Below are positions 50,494 to 58,160 of a stretch of DNA of 58,160 bases, in pieces. Each line of letters starts with the position of its first letter. Positions within the stretch are counted from its first letter, which is position 1. The DNA lies in assembly GCA_002309345.1 (NCBI GenBank), contig DBWZ01000078.1:1-58160 (forward strand). The letters are read 5' to 3'. A program made the translations under genes and the position numbers. Source of the DNA: Pseudobutyrivibrio sp. UBA1225 (GTDB taxonomy: Bacteria; Bacillota; Clostridia; Lachnospirales; Lachnospiraceae). The notes beneath the pieces were generated by a model. The model worked only from the letters and a program-made list of their open reading frames with translations, searched no databases and was not told where the DNA came from.

Positions 50494-51488
50494 TGAAGGT
50501 AAATATATACTATGGCGGTAGAGGTCTTTTAGAAGATCCTACATTATATGTAATCAACAAGATGGAGCAGGTTCTTATCGAGCTCCAGGTTGAGGTTAAT
50601 CTTTACAACATCTACGAGCACAAGAATGCTATTTCTATGCTTCCACAGACACTTAAGGATGCAGACGGAATCATCCTTGCAACCACAGTGGAGTGGTTGG
50701 GTATCGGCGGATACATGAATCAGTTCCTCGATGCTTGTTGGCTGTATGCAGACAAGAATGCGCTTGCCACTACATATATGCAGCCAGTTGTAATGTCTAC
50801 AACCTACGGTGAACGAGAGGCAATGGTCACTCTCGAAAATGCATGGGAAATTCTTGGAGGCCTGCCATGCTCTGGCTTCTGCGGATACGTTGAGGACTTG
50901 CGTGAATTCAGGGAAAACGTTGAGTATGCCCACATTATCGAGAAAAAGGTAGAGACACTTTACCGTACAATTTCACAGCATACCAAGGGCTTGCCTACCA
51001 GCAATCAGGCTGTTACTCGAAGCATTTTAAGGACTCAGCAGATGGAATTATCTCCTCAGGAATCTGAGCAGCTTTCCAAGTTTGTATCTGACGACGAATA
51101 TGTCCAGACACAAAAGGCTGACATCGCAGATTTGACAAATATTTTCCGAGATATGATGGGGCAAAAGCAAGAGGATAGCTCCAACGAATACATCAACGAT
51201 TTAAAGATTCATTTTAAGGGCAACCCAGAATTCAATGCCAAATATCTATTTATGATAGAGGGTAAGAATCAGCCTTTATTTATTCATATCAACGGTGAAA
51301 AGATTGACGGCCACTATGGTAAAGAAGAAGGTATAGATGTCTATATGAAGCTTTCTTCAAATATAATGGACAACATTGTTGCTGGTCGCGAAACCTTCCA
51401 ACGAGCGTTCTCTGTTGGAGATATGACGGCCAAGGGCAATTTTAGAACACTTAGAATGTTAGATGACATTTTTACATTTTCAAATTAG
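50493..51488 (+). CDS. Flavodoxin-like fold fused to SCP2 sterol-carrier domain
   Basis: 331 residues. Residues 1 to about 165 look like an NADPH-dependent FMN reductase/flavodoxin domain (NIYYGGRGLLEDPT, then ILATTVEWLGIGGYMNQFLDAC and a long helix). About 215-330 is an SCP2-like lipid-binding domain (FKGNPEFNAKYLFMIEGKNQPLFIHINGE is its core). A putative flavin oxidoreductase acting on a lipid-like ligand is an inference; the protein lacks a clear TxxTGxT-type phosphate loop. Confidence 0.7.
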   Translation: MKVNIYYGGRGLLEDPTLYVINKMEQVLIELQVEVNLYNIYEHKNAISMLPQTLKDADGIILATTVEWLGIGGYMNQFLDACWLYADKNALATTYMQPVVMSTTYGEREAMVTLENAWEILGGLPCSGFCGYVEDLREFRENVEYAHIIEKKVETLYRTISQHTKGLPTSNQAVTRSILRTQQMELSPQESEQLSKFVSDDEYVQTQKADIADLTNIFRDMMGQKQEDSSNEYINDLKIHFKGNPEFNAKYLFMIEGKNQPLFIHINGEKIDGHYGKEEGIDVYMKLSSNIMDNIVAGRETFQRAFSVGDMTAKGNFRTLRMLDDIFTFSN

Positions 51489-51499
51489 GAGGCTTGAAC

Positions 51500-51916
51500 A
51501 TGAAGGACGAGAAATGCATTTTTTGTAAGCTAGCAAATGGAGAAATCCCTACAAATAGCATCTATGAAGATGATGATTTCAAGGTGATTTTAGATGCAGA
51601 TCCAGCAACTAAGGGTCACGCACTTGTTTTACCAAAAGAGCATTTTGCTAATCTATTGGAGATGGATGATGCAGTGGCAGCCAAGGCTTTACCTGTAGCA
51701 AAGAAAATTGCCAAGAGAATGATTGAAAAGCTCGGTTGCGTTGGAATCAACATAGTTCAAAATAATGGCGAAGCAGCAGGACAGACAGTTCATCATTTCC
51801 ACATCCACGTTATCCCTAGATACGAGGATGATCCAGACAAAACAATCTGTGGCTGGAGCCATCAGAGCTTTAGTGATGCAGAAACAGCGGAAGTAGTTAA
51901 AAAACTCAGGGTTTAA
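51500..51916 (+). CDS. HIT-family nucleotide hydrolase
   Basis: 138 residues. N-terminal CxxC zinc pair (CIFCKLANGEIP), VILDADPATKGHALVLPKEHF and the histidine triad HHFHIHVIPR near 98-107. It acts on nucleoside phosphoramidates or dinucleoside polyphosphates (Hint class). ATG 51500 is preferred because TAGGAGG is 7 bp upstream; the TTG at 51494 is too close. Its stop overlaps the murG stop by 4 bp. Confidence 0.93.
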   Translation: MKDEKCIFCKLANGEIPTNSIYEDDDFKVILDADPATKGHALVLPKEHFANLLEMDDAVAAKALPVAKKIAKRMIEKLGCVGINIVQNNGEAAGQTVHHFHIHVIPRYEDDPDKTICGWSHQSFSDAETAEVVKKLRV

Positions 51917-51926
51917 TCCCTGAGTT
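51903..51926. terminator. Bidirectional terminator containing two stop codons
   Basis: Perfect 9-bp stem AACTCAGGG / CCCTGAGTT. The TTTAAT loop contains the overlapping stops of the HIT gene and murG. T runs on both sides. Confidence 0.88.
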
Positions 51927-52977
51927 CTTTTATTAGCTCAATTATAGTGTGATTAGCATCCACAACCTTGGATTCTTTCATCCGATCCACAATATTGTCT
52001 CTATCTTTGTAAACCTTATTTATGGTATCTATTAAAAGCTCGCTAGTGAGCTCTTCCTCCTGAAGTACAGTTGAAAATCCCTGTTTTTCATAGCTTGCTG
52101 CATTCAAAATCTGATCTCCACGACTTGCAGCAGCAGAAAGTGGAATCAAAATATTTGGAATATTAAGAGCCAAAATCTCGCTAATTGAATTGGCACCTGC
52201 ACGACTTATCATAAGGTCAGTCATAGCGAACACATCATTGAGTTGTTCATTAATAAACTCGAATTGTTTATAACCGGCTTTATCTGAATAAGCTTTGTTG
52301 ATATTTCCCTTTCCAACCAAGTGAACAATTTGGAACTTTGCTAAGAGCGTGTCCAAAGAAGACCAAACCGCTTCATTAATAAACTTAGAGCCGATGCTAC
52401 CGCCCATGATAAGGATTACAGGTTTCGTTTCATCGAAACCACAAAACTCAAGCCCTGCCTCCTTGGAGCCGGTGAACAATTCCTTTCTGATAGGTGAGCC
52501 AGTGTTGATAGCTTTACCGTTAGGTAGATATTTCAGGGTCTCTGGGAAATTGCAGCATACCTTGGATGCAAATGGAATAGCAAGCTTGTTGGCAAGACCT
52601 GGTGTCATATCCGATTCATGAATAATAGAAGGGATACGTTGTCTGGCGGCAGCCATAACAACAGGAACTGAAACGAAGCCTCCTTTAGAGAAAACCACAT
52701 CAGGAGCAATATGCTTTAAAAGCTGATTTGCTTCAGAAAATCCCTTGATTACTCTGAAAGGATCCGTGAAGTTTTTCCAATCGTGGTAACGTCTAAGCTT
52801 ACCGGAAGATATACCGTAGTACGGAATACCTGCATTCTCCACAAGCCTTTTTTCGATACCGGTATAGGAACCGATATAAAAGATTTCGTAGCCTGCCTCC
52901 TTAAGATAAGGAACAAGAGCTAAATTTGGTGTAACATGACCAGCAGTGCCACCGCCAGTCATAACTATTTTTTTCAT
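51913..52977 (-). CDS. murG: UDP-GlcNAc--lipid I GlcNAc transferase
   Basis: Makes lipid II on the inner face of the membrane. GT-B fold: GGGTAGHVTPN glycine loop near residue 8, second glycine loop GGSIGSKFIN near 187, and the donor-site motif SRAGANSISEILALNIPNILIP near 255. 354 residues from ATG 52977, which carries AGAGG; an upstream in-frame ATG at 53028 would add 17 residues without support. Transcribed opposite to its neighbours. Confidence 0.94.
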   Translation of the reverse strand: MKKIVMTGGGTAGHVTPNLALVPYLKEAGYEIFYIGSYTGIEKRLVENAGIPYYGISSGKLRRYHDWKNFTDPFRVIKGFSEANQLLKHIAPDVVFSKGGFVSVPVVMAAARQRIPSIIHESDMTPGLANKLAIPFASKVCCNFPETLKYLPNGKAINTGSPIRKELFTGSKEAGLEFCGFDETKPVILIMGGSIGSKFINEAVWSSLDTLLAKFQIVHLVGKGNINKAYSDKAGYKQFEFINEQLNDVFAMTDLMISRAGANSISEILALNIPNILIPLSAAASRGDQILNAASYEKQGFSTVLQEEELTSELLIDTINKVYKDRDNIVDRMKESKVVDANHTIIELIKELRD

Positions 52978-53018
52978 AAGAAACCTCTTGAATGATATGT
53001 ATTTTTGCTTTAGTAATA

Positions 53019-53046
53019 ATGATAACAATACTCAAATAAAAGTCAA
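53019..53046 (-). promoter_or_regulatory. Promoter of murG
   Basis: Minus strand TTGACT (53041-53046) and TATCAT (53019-53024), 16-bp spacer. Confidence 0.5.
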
Positions 53047-53129
53047 ATAGATGGTGTATTAATAGGCAATACGTGATAGAATTAAATTATCATATAAGAG
53101 ATACCCTAAAGGGAGAAAAGGACAGAATA

Positions 53130-53483
53130 ATGAAAATATTAATTGTAGACGACGAGATATTTGCTAGGAAAACACTTGAGAGATTGTTATCTGGCTATGA
53201 CGATGTAGAAATCATAGAGGCTGAAGATTGCTATGATGCCTACACAATGTATCAGGAGTTCCATCCAGATGTTGTAATTACCGATATCTTGATGAAAGGC
53301 GGCATCGGCGGAGAGTGGCTTATCGAAAAGATTCTTGGCACGGACAAAAATGCTAGAATCATTGTTTGCTCTGGCCGTCCTAGGACAGAATTACTTAAGT
53401 TCAAGCTCATGGGAGCAAAGCAGTGTATTCAAAAGCCTGTCAAGTATCAAGAGCTTTGGGACGCTATCAATGAAATCATGTAA
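53130..53483 (+). CDS. Stand-alone receiver (CheY-like) protein
   Basis: 117 residues, one receiver domain with no output domain. Acidic pocket VDDE near residues 6-9, phosphorylated Asp in VITDIL at about 53, and switch Lys in IQKPV. ATG 53130 (MKILIVDDE) is the right start; an in-frame ATG at 53073 adds 19 poorly fitting residues. No kinase adjacent, so its partner is unknown. It lies divergent from murG and 90 bp before the cell-wall hydrolase. Confidence 0.87.
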   Translation: MKILIVDDEIFARKTLERLLSGYDDVEIIEAEDCYDAYTMYQEFHPDVVITDILMKGGIGGEWLIEKILGTDKNARIIVCSGRPRTELLKFKLMGAKQCIQKPVKYQELWDAINEIM

Positions 53484-53485
53484 AT

Positions 53486-53514
53486 TTGACAAAAAATTTT
53501 AAAGGTGATATATT
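53486..53514 (+). promoter_or_regulatory. Promoter of the cell-wall hydrolase gene
   Basis: Consensus TTGACA (53486-53491), 17-bp spacer, TATATT (53509-53514). Confidence 0.75.
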
Positions 53515-53572
53515 AGCGATTGTAACAAAGTTGTAATAAATAGATACATTTTGTAAAAAACAACGGAGGCTT

Positions 53573-54766
53573 ATGAGTAAATATAGGGAAAATCTTTCTG
53601 GCTTGTCCGCTAATAAGAAGATTCTTAATAAGCGCACAGTACAGGGGGCAACTCTAACGCTAGCATTGTCTTGTCTAATCGTTGGAGCATACATAACTGC
53701 ACCAGCAGAGGACAAAAAGGCTGCCGCAGAAGTTAAAGGTGATTCAGTCGCTACAGCGGGTGTTACATCAGCAGTTGCGGATATTACTGTTAACGTTGGG
53801 GGATCGGACTTAATTTATGCATCAGCAGATGTTACAGTGGTTGCGGCTACTACTGATCAAGTGGAGCCAAACGAAGATGATCAATACGACGAGTGGAACG
53901 ACAAGGTTTTGGCAGATGTAAATGAGTTTCTTTACATCCACGCTGAGCCAGACGAGAATTCTGAATCAATCGGAAAGCTTCGTGCAGGTGATATAGCCAC
54001 ACTCGTTGAACCTTTTGATGGTTGGTACGAAATCCAGTCAGGTAATGCACATGGATACGTATCAGCAGAATATTGTGTTACTGGAAAAGAAGCTTACATC
54101 CTTGCAATGGATGTATGTAATACTTATGCTTCAGCAGGTGTTGGAGGACTTCGTGTCCGTAGCGAGGCTTCAGAGGATGCCAAGATTCTCAAGGTTGTTC
54201 CTAAGGGCGCCAAGCTCACAGTCAACAAGGATGCTGAGGAAGTTGATGGTTGGGTTGCTGTTACTACAGAGGGCAAGTCTGGCTACGTAAAGGCAGATTA
54301 TGTTCAAGTAGATATGGTAACAGGTGAGGCCATTACTTTTGAAGAGGAAGCAGCAGCTAAGGCAGCAGCAGAAGAAGCGGCAGCCAAGGCGAAGGAAGAG
54401 GCGGCTGCAGCAGCTGCACAGGATCAGGCTGTTATCGCTTCAGCTGATGAGCTTACAGTTATGGCTGCAATTATCCAGATTGAATCTGGTAATGAGCCAT
54501 ATGAGGGACAGGTTGCCGTTGGTGCTGTTATCATGAACAGAGTTCACAGCGGTGCATTTCCAAGTTCAATTAGTGACGTTGTATTTGCAAGAGGACAGTT
54601 TGCAACATCTCGTATGTCTGCTGTCATAGCAAAGGGACCAAAGGCATCTTGCTATCAAGCAGCACAGGATGCTTTGTCAGGCGCAGATCCAACTGGTGGT
54701 TTAACCCACTTCAGACGCGCAGGAAGCAGAGAAGGTTTGATTATTGGCAACCAGGTATTCTACTAA
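53573..54766 (+). CDS. Secreted cell-wall hydrolase (SH3-SH3-SleB type)
   Basis: 397 residues. A basic N terminus and hydrophobic helix (about 22-45) act as signal or anchor. Two bacterial SH3-like wall-binding domains are at about 105-165 (EFLYIHAEPDENSESIGKL) and 178-245 (GGLRVRSEASEDAKILKVV). An Ala/Glu/Lys-rich linker is at about 255-288. A C-terminal hydrolase_2/SleB domain (about 295-397) has IESGNEPYEGQVAVGAVIMN with the catalytic-type Glu, and ends THFRRAGSREG. SleB is a spore-cortex enzyme, but this domain is common in vegetative hydrolases. Site CGGAGG. Confidence 0.88.
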   Translation: MSKYRENLSGLSANKKILNKRTVQGATLTLALSCLIVGAYITAPAEDKKAAAEVKGDSVATAGVTSAVADITVNVGGSDLIYASADVTVVAATTDQVEPNEDDQYDEWNDKVLADVNEFLYIHAEPDENSESIGKLRAGDIATLVEPFDGWYEIQSGNAHGYVSAEYCVTGKEAYILAMDVCNTYASAGVGGLRVRSEASEDAKILKVVPKGAKLTVNKDAEEVDGWVAVTTEGKSGYVKADYVQVDMVTGEAITFEEEAAAKAAAEEAAAKAKEEAAAAAAQDQAVIASADELTVMAAIIQIESGNEPYEGQVAVGAVIMNRVHSGAFPSSISDVVFARGQFATSRMSAVIAKGPKASCYQAAQDALSGADPTGGLTHFRRAGSREGLIIGNQVFY

Positions 54767-54811
54767 ACTATTTTGTAGAATAGTAATGCTAAGTATAAAT
54801 TAAAAGAAATT

Positions 54812-54841
54812 AGGGCTCTTGGGACTTTACCCAAGAGCCCT
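54812..54841 (+). terminator. Terminator of the cell-wall hydrolase gene
   Basis: Perfect 12-bp stem AGGGCTCTTGGG / CCCAAGAGCCCT around ACTTTA, then a broken T run. Confidence 0.85.
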
Positions 54842-54864
54842 ATTGTTGTATTATGGCGTTACAT

Positions 54865-55058
54865 GTTACTATTCACAGTTATAAATATTAAGTAACAAAC
54901 TCTTGTCAAGCTTGCTTGTAAGAGAGTTGTTACTTAATATTTATAGACTGGAATCAGTGACTGATTCTACATGAATAATGTTAGATGCGTTAGCATCGAG
55001 AAAGAAGTCTGAAAGACTTCCATTATTAATGTAGAATTAGTCAACTGTGAATAGTAAC
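54865..55058 (-). repeat. Structured intergenic repeat, copy B (expanded)
   Basis: 194-bp element with 16-bp perfect terminal inverted repeats: GTTACTATTCACAGTT at 54865-54880 and its complement at 55043-55058. Inside: a 14-bp stem (54959-54972 with 55029-55042, one G-U), hairpins at 54984-54997 (GATGC/GCATC) and 55004-55020 (GAAGTCT/AGACTTC), and an extra 18-bp perfect hairpin at 54881-54898/54927-54944 absent from copy A. It fills most of the 321-bp gap before argF and ends 29 bp before its start codon. Confidence 0.8.
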
Positions 55059-55087
55059 AAACATGACTAAACACTTGGAGGTACGTT

Positions 55088-56077
55088 ATGAATTTAAAAG
55101 GCAAACACTTTTTAAAGATGTTGGATTTTTCACCTGAAGAAATCAATGGTCTTGTAGACTTAGCCCTTAAATTAAAGGCTGAAAAGAAACAGGGTAAATC
55201 TCAGAAAAGTTATTTAGAAGGCAAAAATATAGCTCTTATTTTTGAGAAGACTTCTACACGTACCAGATGTTCTTTTGAAGTGGCAGCATACGATATGGGT
55301 GCCAACGTTACATATCTCGACCCATCAGGTTCTCAGATTGGCAAGAAGGAATCAATAGCAGATACAGCGCGTGTTCTTGGAAGAATGTACGATGGTATCG
55401 AGTATCGTGGTTTTGAACAGACAAAGGTTGAGAATCTCGCAAAGTATGCAGGTGTTCCTGTGTGGAATGGTCTCACAAACGAATCACATCCTACACAGAT
55501 GATTGCCGACATGATGACAATCAAAGAGCACTTTGGCAAGCTTGAAGGACTCAAGTTCGTATATATGGGAGATGCTAGATACAATATGGGCAATTCTCTC
55601 ATGGTCACATGCGCAAAGCTAGGAATGGATTTTGTTGCATGCACCAACAAAAAGTATTTCCCAGAGGCAGCTCTTGTAAAGCAGTGCGAAGAAATTGCAA
55701 AGCAAACAGGCGCATCAATCACTCTCACAGAGGATGTTGAAGCTGGCTGCAAGGATGCAGATGTTATTTATACAGATGTATGGGTTTCTATGGGTGAGCC
55801 TGACGAGGTATGGTCAGAGCGTATCGCAGATTTATCCCCATATCAGGTTAATGCAAAGGCGTTTTCTTACGCAAAGGCGAATGCAAAATTCATGCATTGT
55901 CTCCCTGCATTCCATGATTTAAAAACAACAATCGGTCAAGAAATCTACGACAAGTTTGGGATTGATTGTATGGAAGTTACTGATGAAATCTTTGAAGGTG
56001 AGCGTTCAATAGTCTTTGACGAGGCAGAAAACAGAATGCATTCTATCAAGGCTGTTATGTACGCAACATTAGGCTAA
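55088..56077 (+). CDS. argF: Ornithine carbamoyltransferase
   Basis: Forms citrulline from ornithine and carbamoyl phosphate. 329 residues with the carbamoyl-phosphate loop EKTSTRTRCSFE near 53-64, HPTQMIADMMT near 138, and the ornithine-site MHCLPAFHD near 270. Biosynthetic (ArgF) versus catabolic (ArcB) cannot be decided from sequence; no arcA, arcC or other arg gene is near, so argF is a working name. Site TTGGAGGT. The upstream DNA is repeat copy B. It shares its last base with birA. Confidence 0.9.
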   Translation: MNLKGKHFLKMLDFSPEEINGLVDLALKLKAEKKQGKSQKSYLEGKNIALIFEKTSTRTRCSFEVAAYDMGANVTYLDPSGSQIGKKESIADTARVLGRMYDGIEYRGFEQTKVENLAKYAGVPVWNGLTNESHPTQMIADMMTIKEHFGKLEGLKFVYMGDARYNMGNSLMVTCAKLGMDFVACTNKKYFPEAALVKQCEEIAKQTGASITLTEDVEAGCKDADVIYTDVWVSMGEPDEVWSERIADLSPYQVNAKAFSYAKANAKFMHCLPAFHDLKTTIGQEIYDKFGIDCMEVTDEIFEGERSIVFDEAENRMHSIKAVMYATLG

Positions 56078-56850
56078 TGCTAGACAAAATAACTTATGAA
56101 TTTTTAGAATCAGTAGATTCAACAAACGAACGAATTAAAGCCCTTGCTCGTGAAGACCGCGAGCAGGGTCTTGTAATTTCTGCGGATACTCAGACTGCAG
56201 GAAAGGGCAGAATAGGGCGCAAGTGGGAGACACCGAAGCGAGATACTATTGCCACATCTATTTTGCTAAGACCAACAGACATCCCTATTGAATCAGTGCC
56301 TACTATAACCGTCATCGGAGCTATGGCTGTTAGAAAAGCACTAGAAGTTGTCTGCGGCATACAGTCCGAGATAAAATGGCCAAACGACATAGTCATAGAT
56401 GGCAAAAAAATCTGCGGTATTCTTACCGAGATGGAAATGCGTGACGGCAGAGTTTGGTATGTAGTTTGTGGAATAGGAGTTAACGTTCACAACAGGGATT
56501 TTCCAGAAGAGATTGCCTTCAAGGCAACCTCGGTTGATATTGAACTAGAAAAAATACAATCCAAAGCCCATTCTAGCCGCAAAGAAATCACAAAAGCTAT
56601 TTGGGAATACTTCAAAGAGTATTATAATATTTTCGTGAGGACTGCAGATTTATCTGCTCTCAAAGAAGAATACGAAAGACATCTAGCCAACATTGGCAAA
56701 GCTGTTAGAATAGAGGCTCAAGAAAACTCTTACGAGGCCATCGCCAAAGGAATCACCATCCAAGGTGAGCTCATCGTAGAGGTTGACGGGCAAGAGCAAA
56801 TCATCCGCACCGGAGAAGTTTCCGTTAGAGGTATCTACGGATATTCATAG
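56077..56850 (+). CDS. birA: Biotin--protein ligase without HTH domain
   Basis: 257 residues. Joins biotin to carboxylase carrier proteins through biotinyl-AMP. LESVDSTNERIK is the substrate entry motif, GKGRIGRKWETP near residue 44 is the biotin/ATP loop, and IKWPNDIVIDGKKICGILTE near 105 is the catalytic Lys region. A small C-terminal SH3-like domain covers about 210-257. There is no N-terminal winged helix, so it does not act as the BirA repressor. One-base overlap with argF suggests coupling. Confidence 0.92.
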   Translation: MLDKITYEFLESVDSTNERIKALAREDREQGLVISADTQTAGKGRIGRKWETPKRDTIATSILLRPTDIPIESVPTITVIGAMAVRKALEVVCGIQSEIKWPNDIVIDGKKICGILTEMEMRDGRVWYVVCGIGVNVHNRDFPEEIAFKATSVDIELEKIQSKAHSSRKEITKAIWEYFKEYYNIFVRTADLSALKEEYERHLANIGKAVRIEAQENSYEAIAKGITIQGELIVEVDGQEQIIRTGEVSVRGIYGYS

Positions 56851-56901
56851 TCTTTCTATAGGGGAGCGACTGGAGGATGAAGGACAATAGAAAGGTACTA
56901 A

Positions 56902-57231
56902 ATGCAAGAAGAAATAGTTTTATGCGGCGCAAGCTGTTACACCAAAAAATTCTACCTAAATCCAGAATTCGAAGGACTTCCTCCGCTGGTTAAGGACGAA
57001 CTCAAGGTTATGTGCGTTCTTTATACCGAAGAAGTTAGCGGCACCATCCAAATGGTTTTTGATGAAGACGGCTCCTTAAGAATTCTTGTGGACCACAACG
57101 AAGACGACATTTTGTACGACGAAATCGGCTCCGCCCTGGAGGTCAAAAGAATGCAAAGAGAGCGCCAAGAATTATTCGAAGCTCTTGAGACATATTACAA
57201 GGTGGTATTCCTTGGAGAGCAAGCTCTCTAA
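56902..57231 (+). CDS. DUF6145-like conserved small protein
   Basis: 109 residues, cytoplasmic, acidic, no membrane helix. Conserved-looking blocks are IVLCGASCYTKKFYLNPEF, VKDELKVMCVLYTEEV and a C-terminal helix ALEVKRMQRERQELFEALE. It resembles the DUF6145 family found in Lachnospiraceae. Function unknown. Placed between birA and coaX, two cofactor genes. Confidence 0.75.
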   Translation: MQEEIVLCGASCYTKKFYLNPEFEGLPPLVKDELKVMCVLYTEEVSGTIQMVFDEDGSLRILVDHNEDDILYDEIGSALEVKRMQRERQELFEALETYYKVVFLGEQAL

Positions 57232-57293
57232 ATCTTTTAAGCAATCATGCTTAGCATGAAAAATTCTTACAGTATCGAAAGGAGCATTACCAA

Positions 57294-58064
57294 ATGTTAC
57301 TTACAATCGACGTTGGAAATACAAACATCACAATGGGTGTTTTTGATGGTGACGAACTCAGAGGCAACTTTAGAGTTACCACCAAGATAAATCGTACATC
57401 CGATGAATTCGGTATCATAATAAAAGACATTTTGCGTTCAAACGACCTAGATGCTAACCAGATATATGATGTTATCATCGCATCAGTTGTGCCTAATATT
57501 ATGCACTCACTCACAAGCTCTATCATCAAGTACTTTGACATTCAGCCTGTCATAGTAGAGGCTGGTATCAAAACAGGCATCCGCATCGCCACTGAAAATC
57601 CAAAGCAGATTGGTGCCGACAGAATCGTAGATGCAGCAGGCGCATATGAGCTATACGGCGGACCAGTTCTCGTGCTTGATTATGGAACAGCGACCACATA
57701 CGATTTGGTAGATGAGACTGGTGCGTTCTTGGCAGGTGTTACTGCTCCTGGCATCCGAATCAGTGCAAAGGCATTGTGGGAAGACGCGGCCAAGCTTCCA
57801 GAAATTGAAATCAAAAGGCCAGATACAATCCTTGCCAAGGAGACAATTTCTTCTATGCAAGCAGGTCTTGTTTTTGGACAAATAGGTCAGACAGAATACA
57901 TTGTTAAGCACATGATAGAAGAATCAGGTTTTGACAATGTCAAGGTTGTAGCAACAGGTGGTCTTGGCGGACTTATCTCAAGCGAGACACAGTGTATTGA
58001 TATCTATAATCCAAATCTAACACTTTATGGAATGAAGTTTATCTATGATAAACAAAAAAGATAA
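57294..58064 (+). CDS. coaX: Type III pantothenate kinase
   Basis: First step of coenzyme A synthesis. 256 residues, ASKHA fold: MLLTIDVGNTNITMGVF (phosphate loop, catalytic D6), NPKQIGADRIVDAAGAYELY (pantothenate site) and VLDYGTATTYDLVD near residue 125. Type III enzymes are not inhibited by CoA and need a monovalent cation. Site AAAGGAG. It is upstream of dusB, an order seen in many Firmicutes. Confidence 0.94.
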   Translation: MLLTIDVGNTNITMGVFDGDELRGNFRVTTKINRTSDEFGIIIKDILRSNDLDANQIYDVIIASVVPNIMHSLTSSIIKYFDIQPVIVEAGIKTGIRIATENPKQIGADRIVDAAGAYELYGGPVLVLDYGTATTYDLVDETGAFLAGVTAPGIRISAKALWEDAAKLPEIEIKRPDTILAKETISSMQAGLVFGQIGQTEYIVKHMIEESGFDNVKVVATGGLGGLISSETQCIDIYNPNLTLYGMKFIYDKQKR

Positions 58065-58095
58065 AATCGGGGAAAGAGTATTATAATTAATTAAA

Positions 58096-58160
58096 ATGAT
58101 AGAAAAACTTAAAATCGGAAACGTAACTTTAGAGAACAATTTGATTTTGGCACCAATGGC
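58096..58160 (+). CDS. dusB: tRNA-dihydrouridine synthase, 5' fragment
   Basis: Only the first 21 codons are inside the window. The start MIEKLKIGNVTLENNLILAP, followed by MA, matches the N terminus of DusB enzymes, which reduce uridine in the tRNA D-loop with FMN. The gene runs off the right edge. There is no strong ribosome site directly upstream; GGGGAAAGAG lies about 20 bp away. Confidence 0.8.
   Translation, partial: MIEKLKIGNVTLENNLILAPM

Noticed and set aside
54865..55058. CRISPR array or tRNA-like element
   Set aside because: Only one set of inverted repeats without regular direct repeats and spacers, and no tRNA T-loop or acceptor stem.
57215..57253. Terminator after the DUF6145-like gene
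   Set aside because: Two short inverted repeats (GAGAGC/GCTCTC and TAAGCA/TGCTTA) exist, but neither has a proper T run.

Overview
The window looks like a chromosomal segment of a low-GC Gram-positive anaerobe of the Lachnospiraceae, most like Butyrivibrio or Pseudobutyrivibrio. That placement is inferred from protein style and not from a marker gene. The supports are a paired GlgC/GlgD, a DAP-type MurE next to DapF, DnaD plus a DnaI-type loader, a DUF6145-like gene between birA and coaX, a VTC-domain/DUF4956 pair, SpoVG, strong AGGAGG-type ribosome sites and A+T-rich DNA. No rRNA, tRNA, CRISPR array, intact transposon or prophage was seen.

Layout. 1-5540 is an amino-sugar regulon: PTS IICB, RpiR-type regulator, nagA, nanE and nagB. 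It has a striking promoter architecture, with near-palindromic TGAAA-N4-TTTCA boxes exactly 16 bp upstream of three separate -35 elements. 5545-10443 (minus strand) holds dnaD, dnaI, prs and murC; the dnaD upstream region carries perfect DnaA boxes. 10604-14090 is glgC-glgD-spoVG-pth behind a structured leader. 14247-17590 is blaI/blaR1-like, a small secreted protein, a VTC-domain protein and DUF4956. 17632-24259 is an odd type IV filament/type II secretion-like operon with a PilT-like ATPase, one GspF, four pilin-like membrane proteins, a transglutaminase lipoprotein and a BTAD regulator with a decayed GGDEF-like tail. A SulP transporter follows. 25982-35528 is mfd, a PrsA-like foldase lipoprotein, a heterodimeric ABC exporter and murA.

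35550-39870 is the accessory part: a Lar-like zinc ribbon gene, an IS30 transposase remnant, two unknown genes (one like the end of FliD), a CPBP protease/HEPN/HTH-MNT operon with an operator-like inverted repeat inside its promoter, and an operon of two tiny membrane proteins. 39867-47288 is an antimicrobial-peptide-response type locus: TraX-like protein, two response regulators, one full histidine kinase, one kinase lacking the ATPase domain, and a MacB/FtsX-like ABC transporter.

47484-58160 is housekeeping: dapF, murE, rhomboid protease, flavodoxin-SCP2 fusion, HIT protein, murG, a stand-alone receiver, a cell wall hydrolase, argF, birA, a DUF6145-like gene, coaX and the start of dusB.

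The best candidates for something undescribed are a structured intergenic repeat in two diverged copies (43741-43845 and 54865-55058) whose main stem shows compensatory base changes, the reduced filament operon, and the fixed-geometry amino-sugar promoter boxes.
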